From Taxillus chinensis (lineage: Eukaryota > Streptophyta > Magnoliopsida > Santalales > Loranthaceae): a DNA stretch of 64,000 nucleotides. Where the stretch lies: contig CM042089.1 in the NCBI GenBank assembly GCA_023512835.1, forward strand, positions 55,857,427 to 55,921,426, given 5' to 3'. Shown one piece after another: positions 9,919 through 21,388 of the stretch; position 1 is the stretch's first letter, and the number at the start of each line of letters is the position of its first letter. Position numbers and translations under genes: made by a program. Under the pieces are notes generated by a model that searched no databases, had not been told where the DNA came from, and saw only the letters and a list, made by a program, of their open reading frames with translations.

Positions 9919-11554
9919 TGTAGATGAAAGTTGAAGGGCGAGAGGGAAGGCGAGGTCTTAGGGATTGAAGGAGCAACGAGAGTTTTAGGGATTTGAAAAG
10001 GCTAACACTCGTGCTTCACAGAATGACTAGAATATATAAGACCGAGTCCGTGAATGTCAGCGGGTCTAGGAATTTGGCGAGTGAAACAGTAGACCGCTTG
10101 ACAGGCTGATGTCATTAGTCTTGATATTGGTGTGCCTCCGAATTAAAAGATGACGTGGAAATGGCATGACCAAGTAAGGATAACAGTTGTTTGCCTTCAA
10201 GGGGAAGTGTGTGCATCCCGAGACATGCATTTAATGAATCATCATTATTCCTCCTCAAAAGCACGCGATATAAAATAAGACATGGATTATCGCAATTTGA
10301 TAGTGTCAGGAGTCCGGGGGAATGAACCGACAATCATCCGGAATCAGCGATAGTCGAGTAACGAGTATCCGGATGAATAGTAGACCGTGTCCGTAGTAAC
10401 AGAGTGCAGTGAGAGAAAAGTAGATTCCTTTGCTGTCAATAAGTCGAAGAGAAGAGAAGTACCACAACACTTCAAATCCAAGACTATGGACTAGATTTAT
10501 CGATAAGGGTGCAAAGAAAATCTGAACCTGTAGCTTCACAAAAATAAGCTAAAAGTACAAAAGCTTAACAGGCAAGGATTAGTACGGATAGGAGAAAATA
10601 GTCAGTGAAGAGCTATATAATCCGAACTAATGAGTAGCAGAACTTATGCATTACAAAGAATGAAATAGACATATACATACTAGAGAATGATCAATGTGAC
10701 TGAGTCAGGGCATATGTCAGATAATAAATACACAAGTTCATATAGGTCAACATAGCGAAACCGTCCTGCTGAACGACGTAGCTAAGATTAATTAAAAATC
10801 ATATGATTTGACCAAACTAGGATTCATGAGTGAAAAATGAGGAAGTGGACACATGTCAAAAGCAAGCATTTGATTATCCGATTAAAATGCATGGTTGAAG
10901 AAAAAAAATACATCCAAGCATGCCGCAATTCTGTTTCAACAACGCATGTCCAGTCAGATCCGGAAGTAAAGGTTTAGAGGAGGGAGTATCTGAGACATAT
11001 TAAGGGGTTATTACTGAGGTAATAGATGAAGCTTAGGCTGGCCCGTAGATCATTCGATCCTCTCAATGAAAGGCTCCCCCTCGAATAGACATCTAGGAAA
11101 GAGGTCATGAGACATATACGGGGGGTATTATTTGAATAATTTATAAAGCATTTTCTCCCCCGTAGATTGTGCAATCCTCTCGGTAGACCTTTCCGGCTTA
11201 AAGAAATTCAGCATTGTCTATCTTTATAGGAAACTATACTTCAGAAGCTGATCAGACTGCGATTGTGTATTCATCCACCAGGCATTCCGAGCTAACCCAT
11301 TTCATTTCTTCAACTATACATGTTAATAGAGTAATCTAAATGAACAGGCATTTGTCATGTGGTCATCAGTGGAAATTAAGATCATGAAACTAGAATGAGG
11401 TTAATCATATAAACTTTAATCATGTTTGCTTAAACGACTCAGTCGGGAAACGCAAGCATCCTCCCATTTATGAAGTTGCTATTAATATCGAAGCGTGAAG
11501 CACATTAGACAGGTAAGTATGATCATCATTAAGATCAGTATGTATCTACTACTA
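9919..11554 (-). other. Copia internal stretch between pol and the extra ORF, no gene seen
   Basis: About 1.6 kb without a convincing reading frame. It contains an imperfect duplication of about 100 bp: 10975-11070 and 11095-11185 share a purine-rich start, GAGACATAT, a TTATT segment, CCCGTAGAT and CAATCCTCTC-like ends. It probably holds the leader of a subgenomic or spliced message for the extra ORF, which is inference. Confidence 0.5.
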
Positions 11555-13237
11555 TCAATAAAAGTACAATGCATGTTCTCGACAGGTAAGTATCTTGTTG
11601 GGTAATTTAAATGTGAAACTATGCAGAGACGTCCAAAGCATACCTAATCGGAAGAGTAGTTCAGAGAATCTTGCATCAGGTAGGGGCTTTGTAAATATGT
11701 CTGCTAGTTGATCTTCAATAGCAACATGTTCCAGTGAGATGTGACTTTTGAGAACATGGTCGCGTATGAAGTGATACTTGACCTCAATATGCTTCATCTT
11801 AGGGTGCATGACAGGATTGTTGCTGATAGCAATTGCATTAGTGTTGTCGCAGTAGAGTGGAATAGATGACATGTTGAAACCGTAGTCGGTAAGTTGACTT
11901 TGCATCCAGGAGTAGTTGTGCGCAAGAACTCCCAAAGAGCTATATATTCCGCCTCAGCAGCAGAGGTTGATACGGAATTCTGCTTCTTACTGAACCATGA
12001 AATTAATTTATTTCCAAGAAACTGACACATACCACTTGTGCTTTTCCTGTCGATATGACACCCAGCGAAGTCAGCATCAGAGTATCCGGATAAGGTGAAG
12101 TTGGACTCCTTTGGGTACCAGGAGCCCCAAATGCATCATTCCCTTGAGATACCTTAATATCCGTTTAACATGGAACATATGTGACTCCTTGGGATTCGCC
12201 TGATATCGTGCACAGATGCAAGTTGCAAACATAATGTCTGGGCGACTTGCTGTAAGATACAGCAAGGATCCTATCATCTCTCTGTAGTCAGTCACATTTA
12301 CTGATATGCCGTCCATATCAGGATCTAACTTGGCACTGACAGGCATGGGAGTTTTGACGGGAGATGAACCTTCCATACCAAACTTCTTAATAAGATCGCG
12401 AGTGTACTTAGCTTGATTAGTGAAGATTCCTTCCTTCAATTGTTTAACTTCTATTCCAAGGAAGTAGGACAGTTCTCCCATCATGCTCATCTCAAACTTG
12501 CCTGTCATCAACTTTGCAAACTCTTCACAAAGCTTCGGATTTGTTGATCCGAAAATGATATCATCCACATATATCTGTACGATTAGAGTGTGTCCTTTCT
12601 CTTTTCGTAGAAATAAGGTGGTGTCTATCTTCCCTTTTTGGAAGTTGTGAGCAAGTAGGAATTCTGACAGTGTGTCGTACCAGGCTCTTGGAGCTTGCTT
12701 CAAACCATATAAAGCTTTCCGAAGCTTGTAGACTAAATGTCCTGCCTTAGGTTCAACGAACCCGGGAGGTTGTTCAACGTACACCTCCTCTTGAAGATCT
12801 CCATTCAGGAATGCGCTCTTGACGTCCATTTAATAAACTATGAAGTTTTCATATGAAGCATACGCCAGAAACATTCGGATTGCCTCAAGTCTTGCTACCG
12901 GAGCAAAGGTCTCATCATAGTCTATTCCTTCTTCTTGACGATATCCTTTGGCTACCAGTCTGGCTTTGTTTCGGATTACTATTCCATCCGTGTCAAGCTT
13001 GTTCTGGAACACCCATTTAACTCCTATGACTTGCTGAGACTTAGGCCTTGGTACTAGAGTCCACACATTATTTCTCTTAAATTGATTCAGCTCTTCTTGC
13101 ATGGCTTCTATCCAATTAGAATCCTGAAGAGCTTCATCTACCACCTTTGGTTCTATTTTAGATAGAAAACACGAGTAAAGACACATGTTGAAGGTGGCTG
13201 CCCTTGTTCTTACACCAGCAGTTGGATCACCAATCAC
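11555..13237 (-). pseudogene. pol: Copia RT and RNase H (decayed pol)
   Basis: The minus strand encodes an RT starting near [20 protein letters not shown], with [20 protein letters not shown], then a stop just before [12 protein letters not shown]. The catalytic motif YVDDIIFGS is present near 12565-12590, followed by [12 protein letters not shown], the [12 protein letters not shown] segment and the KRILRYLKG segment. The RNase H part resumes at 12030 after a frameshift and includes SAAEAEYIAL and DNTNAIAISNNP, with IADILTKPL-like IFTKPLPDARF near the end. Role: reverse transcription of the element RNA. At least one nonsense codon (12830) and two frameshifts (about 12080 and 11930) break it. 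The order INT before RT identifies Ty1/copia. Confidence 0.9.
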
Positions 13238-13593
13238 TTGATATGAGGGATGGTTTCGGGTCCATCTATAATTCTGTGCATGTGATGGTTGATCTTGAAT
13301 AATTTGAAGCTCTGCGCATTAGGTGGTTCAGGTATATCTGCTGGTTGAGCTTCTTCCGGACCAGATGTTTCCGTATTAGAAGGTATGGTAGAACTAGGTG
13401 GTTCTTCAACACTATTTCTTTCAGTGTTAACTGGTCCGGACGGGCTTGAAGGTGCTCCGGAATTTTGGGTATCCGAAGAAGTGTGTCCGGAGCTTAATGG
13501 TAGTCTTGAGTCCGAATCATCTGTAGCATCATCCATATAACTTCTTTGTGCCTCGTTGATGCCACGTGGTTGGTCGAATGTGTAACAGAACAT
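13234..13593 (-). pseudogene. Copia integrase-RT linker region
   Basis: An open minus-strand stretch rich in Ser, Pro, Thr and Glu (for example SSGHTSSDTQNSGAPSSPSG). It corresponds to the variable linker between integrase C-terminus and RT in copia polyproteins. It is out of frame with its neighbours on both sides. No catalytic motif is expected or seen. Confidence 0.6.
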
Positions 13594-14612
13594 TCATAAA
13601 CTTCGAATAGTCGATATTGCTTGTCCTGGGACCTGTACATTAGAACTTGAAGAAGCAACTTTTGACCAATCAAGATTAGTTTCATCAAAGGTCACATGGA
13701 TAGATTCTTCAACTTTAAAAAGTTTTCTATTGAAGACCCGATAAGCCTTGCTATGTAATGAGTACCCGACAAAAATCCCATCATCAGATTTTGGTTCAAA
13801 TTTATTCCGGGTTTCTTTGCCATTTATCAATATATAGCAAGTACACCCAAAAGCTCTGAAATGTGAAATTGAAGGCTTTCGTCCTCTCCACATCTCATAG
13901 GGTGTTTCCATGGTAGATTTATTTATTAGAGTTCTGTTCTAAACATAGCGAGCGGTGGACACGCTTCAGCCCATAAACCGAGAGGAAGCATTGCCCCCGC
14001 TAACATAGATTTGCCAGCCTCGACTAAAGTACGATTCTTGCGCTCAGCTACCCCATTTTGTTGTGGAGTTCTGGGCGCAGAGAAGTCGTGCTGAATGCCC
14101 TATTCAGAACAATATGATCTCATTTCTAAAAAATCAAATTTTGTACCATGATCACTCCTGATGCACTTTATGCTTAGTCCGTATGAGTTGCTTATCCAGT
14201 TGAAAAGATCTACAAGATGCTCAAAAGTTTGATCCTTTGATTTCAGGAACATTACCCATATGTATCTGGTGAAATCATCGATAACCACAAAGGTGTATCT
14301 CGCACCAGCCAGCGAAGGAACAGAAATAGGACCACAGAGGTCCATATGAAGAAGTTGTAGAGGAGCAGTTATTGAATTAACTGCTTTTCTCTTAAAGCTG
14401 TGTTTGGTCTGTTTGCCAAGTTGGCATTCTCGACAGAGAGTGTCTCTGGAGTATTTGAGTTTAGGTAGACCAGTGACAAGATCAAGGGATGCTAACTTAG
14501 ACAATGTCTTAAAGTTTAAATGTGCGCATCGCTTGTGCCATAACCAACTATCTTCATCTGAAGCTTTAATGAGGAAGCATACTGGGTCAGAAGAATTATT
14601 TTTTAAGACCAC
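13594..14612 (-). pseudogene. pol: Copia GAG-pre-integrase and integrase (decayed)
   Basis: The stretch begins with the GAG-pre-integrase zinc motif: WLWHKRCAHLNFKTL gives the two His, CRECQLGK the two Cys. The rve core follows, with LLHMDLCGP (first Asp), CIRSDHGTKF (second Asp) and, after a frameshift near 14100, PQQNGVAERKNR (Glu). The C-terminal part (13911-13594) holds TPYEMWRGRKPSISHFRAFG and the DDGIFVGYS segment typical of copia integrase. Role: insertion of the cDNA into the genome. Broken by a frameshift near 14100 and stops near 13920. Confidence 0.88.
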
Positions 14613-15226
14613 TTGGGAGAGATACTCCTTTGAGGTTTAGATTTTGTTTTGCTTGAAGAACCCTTTTTATTGAACTGATCTTTACTGGTACGAATTTGAT
14701 TACAAAGCCAGTTATCAGATAAACTCCAACATTCATAGTGATAATGACCTATTTCCCTACAGATGGAACAGACACTATAATGCGGAGTATAAACAAGGGA
14801 TATAGGTCTCTTAGATTTTACAGACTTTCTACTCTGTTCCCTGTGGCCTAATCCATTATGTTTGGGTGACACACTCTTGGCCCTAGATGCGTCAGCCTTT
14901 GCCTTTCCTTTCTTTTTGGGTGCTACAGTTTTGGCTTTAACTACAGTAGCCTTCCCTTCATCATTAGTTACGGGTGCTACTGCTTCGGGAAGTGCAGTAA
15001 CAGCCTCGACTCCACAGTCATAAACTATGGTGCCACCTGAAATGAAACCATCCAACGGTTTAAACGTACTAACAGGATATAAGTTGGTTAGTTTTGGAGT
15101 GAAATCCGGAGGACACTCAGTAGCTTGAGCATTGGAGGTTGATGATTCTGAGCCTAGGCCAGGTTTGACTCGAACATTATCCGGATCAGTCCTAAATGAA
15201 GAGGCTATTTCCCTGGATTTAAGCCA
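14603..15226 (-). pseudogene. gag: Copia gag C-terminal/linker with second zinc knuckle; protease missing
   Basis: The frame at 15055-14603 has a Lys/Ser-rich basic region and a CX2CX4HX4C knuckle, CSICREIGHYHYEC. The frame stops at 14603 and the GAG-pre-integrase segment starts at once. The aspartic-protease region expected between them (DSGCSxHMTG-type motif in this lineage) is absent, so a deletion of several hundred bases is inferred. Basic, knuckle-bearing sequence fits nucleic-acid binding. Confidence 0.7.
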
Positions 15227-16211
15227 CTAACGATTTATTTTCTTTTCTTGTTCAAGTTCATTCTCGAGTCTTTTTACAATAACTTTTAGGCCTGAGAGAT
15301 TGGTATTTAGCAGATGAATTTCCGCCCTTAGATCGTGATACCAAGCTTCTTTTCCTTTGAAGTTAGCTATGTCCTTTTCAAGTTTATTAATAGTAAATTC
15401 AAGACGTTTATTCTGACTTTCCATATCTTTGTACATTTGAGTAATTATTAGTCTCTCATTCTTTTCATGATCACGTTCAGTAATAAGAGATTTTATTTGA
15501 CTCATGAGCTCAGAGATAGAAGGTACCTCAGTATTTGCCATGAGGCAGACGTTCGGCTTAGGAGTTGGCTCATCATCCGAGGATTCCTCCTCTTCTTCCG
15601 AGCCACTGATGTACTTTGTCACGAGCGCCTTCCTCTTGTTCTTGCTGTTGTCTGAGGTGGTACGTCGAGGAGTAACCTTGTCACTTTTCTCTGCTGTCTT
15701 AGATTTGGATCTGCATTCCTTGGCCTAGTCACCGAGTTTCCCACAATTAAAGCATTCTTGGGAGCTCGACTCTGATCGTTCCTTCCTTCTGGATGATGAG
15801 GAGTCTCTTCTGAATCCTTTTCTACTTTTCCGAAGGAATCGTTCAAAGGATTTAACAAGAAGAGCTATTTCCTCTTCTGTGTCTGAGTCAGAATTCTCTG
15901 ACTCATCCGTATCATCCTCTTGATGATTACTGGAGCATTCCGTAGCTTTGAGGGCTACCCCTTTTTCTTTCCGAGCTATTTTCTCATCACGGTCAGTGTA
16001 TCTGAATCTGACCTCATGAGTCCGAAGCTCTCCGTATATTTCTTCAAGGGCAGTAAACGGCCAGTTTTTGTTAGCTTGCATCTGGACCTGCTTGGAGTAG
16101 TAGCGATCCGGCAAGGATCGAAAGAACTTGTCATTGATTTGAGACTGAGTGTAGTGTTCATTGACAGTTTTTAGCTCTAGAATGAGCTTGCTGAATCTCC
16201 AATAGATACTC
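15227..16211 (-). pseudogene. gag: Copia gag (N-terminus lost, one nonsense codon)
   Basis: The frame covers the gag core (INDKFFRSLPDRYYSKQVQM, ALEEIYGELRTHE), an acidic Ser/Glu segment, a zinc knuckle CFNCGKLGD.AKEC and a C-terminal coiled coil (about 15227-15480, RLEFTINKLEKDI). The knuckle is interrupted by TAG at about 15725 where Trp is expected (the plus-strand copy reads GDWAKEC). The 5' part of gag is missing because an inverted copy of the LTR starts at 16212. Role: capsid/nucleocapsid of the retrotransposon particle. Confidence 0.85.
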
Positions 16212-17596
16212 TGTTAGATCAAGCCTAGAATTTGGATCATGCTAATAAAGCCCTATGTAATTTGATTTAAGATCTTTTGTGTTTCTTTGATCATTGCAGA
16301 AGATATGTTATTAATCCGGAGATACACTCGTGAGAGCAAAGCTAAGGACAGGATACATAATCCTGATCCGGACAAGAGTGAGTGTCATCAAACACTTGGT
16401 AAATAACCAAGTCACTAATACATACGGAATAAGGAACATTCGTGCGGACTAAGAACTTAAAAGCTACGGATTACGGAATCTGCTCTTAATATCTCAAACG
16501 GACTAAGTCAAACTGATGCGGAGTAAGAATCTTGGTCTACAAGGTAGCATGAAGTAAAAGAGTCGACATGGAGCTAAAAAGTTAAGTCTTCCACTCAAGT
16601 GAACTAAAGTAAAGAAGACACGGAGTAAGGCATCCGAGTCATTCATACATACGGAGTAACGAAACCAAATGCGAGTAAGGAATCCGGACCACTCACTCAT
16701 GCGGAGTAAGGATGTGCTAGTACGGAGTAAGCCATCCGATCCTTTAAACACGCACGAAGTAAGGAACTTACATACGGAGTAAGGAACTTACATACGGAGT
16801 AAGGAACTTACATGCGGAGTAAGGAAGCGCCGATACGGAATAAGCATTCCGACCTTCTCATTCACACGGAGTAGGGAAGCACGACACAGACTAAGGATTC
16901 CAGTACCAAATAGATACGGAGTAAGCAGCCACTGACACGGAGTAAGGTTCCGAGCTTCATTATCTACGGAGTAAGGAAAATTACACCGGACCAAGAAGAT
17001 GCTGCTTCAACTTAACCGGATTTAAGGTTATCAGCTCGGGGTGTCCCGATGTAAGACAAACTTGTTGAGAACCTAAAGTATCTTACACGTGGATCACCCG
17101 GATATGTGGACACAACTTTAATTATACTTGGGAACTCACAAAGGCACTTATACTCTTCAAACCCAAGATCTTGAGCTCCACAAACCGCAGCGGTCAAGGC
17201 AGAAAGATTACCAAGGAATAGTTAGTGCTGAACGCATTCCGAAACTACAAGTTCCAAGGTTGTCTTTTAGGAATGTTTTTGTATAAATATTCATACTTGT
17301 ATATTTGAAAATATAGAGTGTGAGCGAGCCTGAATCAATCCTGTGTATGCACAAGAGTAGAAAGACATAATATAGGCTAGTGTGTGAATACTTTTGTAAA
17401 CAGAGTGTAAGAGAGTCTTGCTTCTATTTTGTTGTATTTATCTTTTGATAATAAAACAAAATACTTCCACTATATGGTTATCTTCCGCAGTGATTCTATC
17501 ACTTAACTGGATAAGTGTTTGTGTCATAAGAGAATAGAAAGAGTTTCGATAAGAGCCTATTCACCCCCCCCCCCTCAAGGCTCCAAGGGACCATCA
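16212..17596 (+). repeat. 5' LTR of the inverted copia fragment
   Basis: Length 1385 bp, homologous over its whole length to the 3' LTR at 5671-7053 but with many substitutions, so it is not the partner LTR from one insertion event. It contains the CGGAGTAAG motif array and, near its end, the C-run. Confidence 0.88.
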
Positions 17597-17598
17597 AG

Positions 17599-17610
17599 TG
17601 GTATCAGAGC
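17599..17610 (+). other. Primer-binding site (initiator-tRNA-Met type)
   Basis: TGGTATCAGAGC lies two bases after the LTR end. It is the standard 12-mer complementary to the 3' end of plant initiator tRNA-Met. Confidence 0.92.
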
Positions 17611-17657
17611 TAGTTCTATTTGTTCTAAGTAGAGATCCCACTCTTTCACTCTCAGCA

Positions 17658-19012
17658 ATGGCCAAAGAAAGCAGTATGCTATTCAACACTCGCCTTAACT
17701 CCGGAGGTGCACAAGAGCCTATCCCGAATCAAAGCAGCAGTGAAAACGTTGACCCACCTCAACTTGCTGTTGCCTCCACTGCTCAACGACGGATTTCTGG
17801 TTTTACTCTGACAAAACCGCCCAAATTCACACCCTGGAGCTTTTCTCCCAGTGGAAAGCTCGCATGAAGATGTTCATGGTATGCCATGACCATCTCATGT
17901 GGCCCTGTCTTCATCAAGAGATTCCAATTCCGATGACTATCGGAGAACATGGAGTTAGAAGGCCAAAGACGGATGCCGAACTTACCAACGATGAAAGAGC
18001 CTGGCAGTGCACTAGCGAAAAGGCTCTAGCTTACATTACATAGTCTTTGGATTCCGAAGCTTTCACGGATGTCCAGGGCTGCACGTCAGCAAAAGCTGTC
18101 TGGGATAAACTGACAATCCTCTATGAGGGAAGTCGGTCCCTAGATGCAAAACGTGATATGTGCTCTCGAACGGAACTTTGAGAGTTTCAATCACAAACCT
18201 GGCGAATCCCTTGAGAGTATTTATCGAGAGATTTGGCAAGCTCATTCTAGAGCTGAAAACCGTCAATGAACACTACACTCGGTCTCAAATCAATGACAAG
18301 TTCTTTCGATCCTTGCCGGATCGCTATTACTCCAAGCAGCTCCAGATGCAAGCTGACAAAAACTGTCCGTTTATTGCCCTTGAAGAAATATACGGAGAGC
18401 TTCGGACTCATGAGGTCAGATTCAGATACACTGACCATGATGAGAAAATAACTCGGAAAGAAAAAGGGGTTGCCCTCAAAGCTACGGAATGCTCCAAGTA
18501 ATCATCAAGAGGATGATACGGATGAGTCGGAGAATTCGACTCGACGCAGAAGAGGAAATAGCTCTTCTTGTTAAATCCTTTGAACGATTCCTTCGGAAAA
18601 GTAGAAAAGGATTCGAAGAGGCTCCTCATCATCCAGAAGGAAGGAACGATCGGAGTCGAGCTCCCAAGAATGCTTTAATTGTGGGAAACCCGGTGACTGG
18701 GCCAAGGAATGCAGATCCAAATCTAAGACGGCAGAGAAAAGTGACAAGGTTACTCCTCGACGTACCACCTCAAACAACAGCAAGAACAAGAGGAAGGCGC
18801 TCGTGACAAAGTACATCAGTGGCTCGGAAGAAGAGGAGGAATCCTCGGATGATGAGCCAACTCCTAATCCGAATGTTTGCCTCATGGCAAATACCGAGGT
18901 ACCTTCTATCTCTGAGCTCATGAGTCAAATAGAATCTCTTATTACTGAACGTGATCATGAAAAGAATGAGAGACTAATAATTACTCAAATGTACAAAGAT
19001 ATGGAAAGTCAA
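17658..19012 (+). pseudogene. gag: Copia gag N-terminal part and core, inverted copy
   Basis: Starts MAKESSMLFNTRLNSGG at 17658. It keeps PPKFTPW, then shifts frame near 17840 and again near 18130 and 18490. An in-frame TAG lies near 18042. The core matches the minus-strand gag (RSLPDRYYSKQLQM; EEIYGELRTHEVRF). The knuckle reads CFNCGKPGDWAKEC, intact here although Asp replaces the usual His. The segment ends mid-coiled-coil (QMYKDMESQN) at the 19012 junction. It supplies the gag N-terminus that the minus-strand copy lacks. Confidence 0.85.
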
Positions 19013-20142
19013 AATCACTGCGGAAGATAACCAGATAGTGGAAGTATTTTGTTTTATTATCAAAAGATAAGTACAACAAAATTGAAGCAAGACTCTCTTA
19101 CACTCTGTTTACAAAAGGATTCACACACTAGCCTATATTATGTCTTTGTACTAACTATTCCTCGGTAATCTCTCTGCCTTGACTGCTGTGGTTTATGGAG
19201 ATCAAGATCTTGGGTTTGAAGAGTATAAGTGCCTTTGTGAGTTCCCAAGTATAATTAAAGTTGTGTCCACATATCCGGGTGATCCACGTGTAAGATTCTT
19301 CAGGTTCTCAACGAGTTTGTCTTACTCGGGACACCACGAGTTGATAACTTTAAATGCGGTAAGTTAAAGTAGCATCTTCTTGGTCTGGTGTAATTTTCCT
19401 TACTCTGTTGCTAATGAAGCTCGGAACCTTACTCCGTGTCGGTGGTTGCTTACTCCTTATCTATTTGGTACTGGAATCCTTAGTCCGTGTCAGCACTTCC
19501 TTACTCCGCATGTATGTTCCTTACTCCGTATGTAAGTTCCTTACTCCGTGCGAGTCTAAAGGATCGGATGGCTTACTCCATACTAGCACATCCTTACTCC
19601 GTATGAGTGAGTGGTTCGGATTCCTTACTCCGCATCTAGCTTCCTTACTCCATGCGAATAAAGACTCGGGTCCTTATTCCACATCGGTACTTCCTTACTT
19701 CGTATGTATGGAAGACTCGGATGCCTTACTCCGTGTCTTCTTTACTTTAGTTCACTTGAGTGGAAGACTTAACTTTTTAGCTCCATGTCGACTCTTTTAC
19801 TTCGTGCGACCTTGTAGACCAAGATTCTTACTTCGCATCGGTTTAACTTAGTCTGTTTGAGATATTAAGAGCGATTCCGTAATCCGTAGCTTTTAAGTTC
19901 TTAGTCCGCACGAATGTTCCTTATTCCGTATGTATTGGTGACTTGGTTATTTACCAAGTGTTTGATGACACTCACTTTTGTCCGGATCAGGATTATGTAT
20001 CCTGTCCTTAGCTTTGCTCTCACGAGTGTATCTCCGGATTAATAACATATCTTCTGCAATGATCAAAGAAACACAAAAGATCTCAAATCAAATTACATAG
20101 GGCTTTATCAGCATGATCCAAATTCTGGGCTTGATCCAACAA
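19013..20142 (-). repeat. 5' LTR of the copia element, truncated
   Basis: Starts at 20142 on the minus strand (TGTTGGATCAAGCCCAG) and stops at 19013, about 115 bp short of the U5 end, so the PBS is gone. It is closer to the 3' LTR at 5671-7053 than to the inverted LTR at 16212-17596, as expected for the partner LTR. A deletion of about 200 bp relative to the 3' LTR is visible near 19150 (the leader region around 5905-6050). Confidence 0.85.
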
Positions 20143-20236
20143 GCCTAACAGGAAATTGAAAAGGCATCCAAAGCCTGACAGAAAGGGAAAAGGCATCCTT
20201 GGCCTAACAGAATTGAAAAGGCATCTAGGGCCTAAC
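20143..20236. repeat. 29-30 bp tandem repeat in the Ogre 3' UTR (right block)
   Basis: Three more monomers (AAAAGGCATCCAAAGCCTGA and variants) continue the array interrupted by the copia element. The first bases AGCCT are the right-hand copy of the target-site duplication. Confidence 0.85.
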
Positions 20237-21388
20237 ATGAGTACATAATTGTTGAAGAGGACATATGGACTCCCTCTACGAGTTCACTCAATGAGATCGC
20301 TCTACGAGGTGACCCAGAAAGGGAAAAAGTCTGTTCACGTGCCAAAAGGATGCGTTTAGAGCTTGGGGAAATTGCAAAGAAAGAGTTGTACAGTTGAACA
20401 AAGAAAGCTAGGATAGCTTGATGGGAAGCTTGCTGAGTATGAGCTCTTACGATCTTCAGAGGCAGCAACATTCCTGAAATTGCAGAATATGCTGAATGTA
20501 TGCAAATGATGCATGGACTGCAATGTGCTGTATGCGGGGATGCAAAAACCTCAACCTATGGTGCCATATGATGGCATGTGATGCGATGCGATGTATGTAT
20601 CGAATGCAATGTGATATTTTGGCAAGGGATGTTGATTTATCTCGATCTTGTTAGAGAGGTTGGTTAATCATTCAACTTGTTGGGGAACATTTTCTCTGGC
20701 TGGGGAGTCCACTCTATCTTTGTTGGGGAACTCCCTTTTGTGGATGAAGGGTCTGTTTAATTTAGCTTCGCCACATTGAGGAGCTTGACTTGACGACTTC
20801 TCTGGGGATAGTGATATTCTGTGGAGATATAGGTACTCTGAGTTGGGGGACTTAATTTGTTTGGGGATTTTGAGCTTGACCCTACTCATAAGGTAATACC
20901 AAAAGAGCCTATTAGGGATTTAAGATATTCTACGTAAACATGAAATGAAGATGATAAAACAGATTTTCCTGGTTTGATTCCACAAAACATATTTATATCA
21001 TAAAAAGTGTCCTATTGTTATAATCTGATAAATAGAATTACAAGTCTTTAAAAAGCATAATATACAAATTTGATTCGAGTGTGCCTTAGGTTTGACCAAG
21101 TCTTCCATCGTTTACATTTGTTGTCTTTAAGTGACGTTGTTTCTCATTGTTTGCAAAGGACCCTATTTTAGGTGGTCCTGATCCTTGGATTCTAACCGCT
21201 TTCACCCTTCAGGATTTGTCATTGGATTTGTATTTTACCCTTGGTGCCCTTTTGGGTTTTCACCAAGTTCGCCTTTGCTTGCTTCTTTGTGTTTTGTTGG
21301 AGCTTTGTATTTTACCCTTGGTGCCCTTTTGGGTTTTCATCAAGTCCGCTCATTGCAGGGATGAGAATCTTGTTGAGAGGTATGAGAG
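20237..21388 (-). other. Ogre 3' untranslated region
   Basis: About 1.15 kb without a supported gene between the integrase end and the tandem repeats. It contains a short direct duplication: a segment of about 45 bp (TATTTTACCCTTGGTGCCCT and onward) occurs at about 21229 and 21308. ATG-rich TGCGATG/ATGTATG low-complexity sequence lies at 20490-20620. Confidence 0.6.

Larger units (their letters stand above)
16212..19012 (+). mobile_element. Inverted fragment of a second copy of the same copia family (LTR + PBS + gag)
   Basis: A complete LTR in plus orientation (16212-17596; TGTTAGATC..GGGACCATCA) is followed by PBS and gag. It ends inside the gag coiled-coil region at 19012, where it abuts a truncated minus-strand LTR. 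The left edge is the exact LTR terminus, joined to minus-strand gag. The simplest reading is insertion of a second copy into gag of the first, then one deletion that removed the rest of the second copy together with the host gag start, PBS and U5 end. Confidence 0.75.
5671..20142 (-). mobile_element. Sirevirus-like Ty1/copia element with an extra C48-like ORF, rearranged 5' end
   Basis: The minus-strand element ends at 5671 (3' LTR, TGATGG on the plus strand) and starts at 20142 (5' LTR, TGTTGGATC on the minus strand). It interrupts the 29-30 bp repeat. The flanks GGCCT (left) and AGCCT (right) differ by one base and are the likely TSD. In order on the minus strand: truncated 5' LTR, an inverted LTR-gag fragment of a second copy, gag, integrase, RT, RNase H, about 1.6 kb without a gene, an extra ORF, PPT, 3' LTR. 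Sirevirus-like assignment rests on long gag, [11 protein letters not shown], initiator-Met PBS and an ORF after pol. It lacks a recognisable protease and is defective. Confidence 0.8.
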
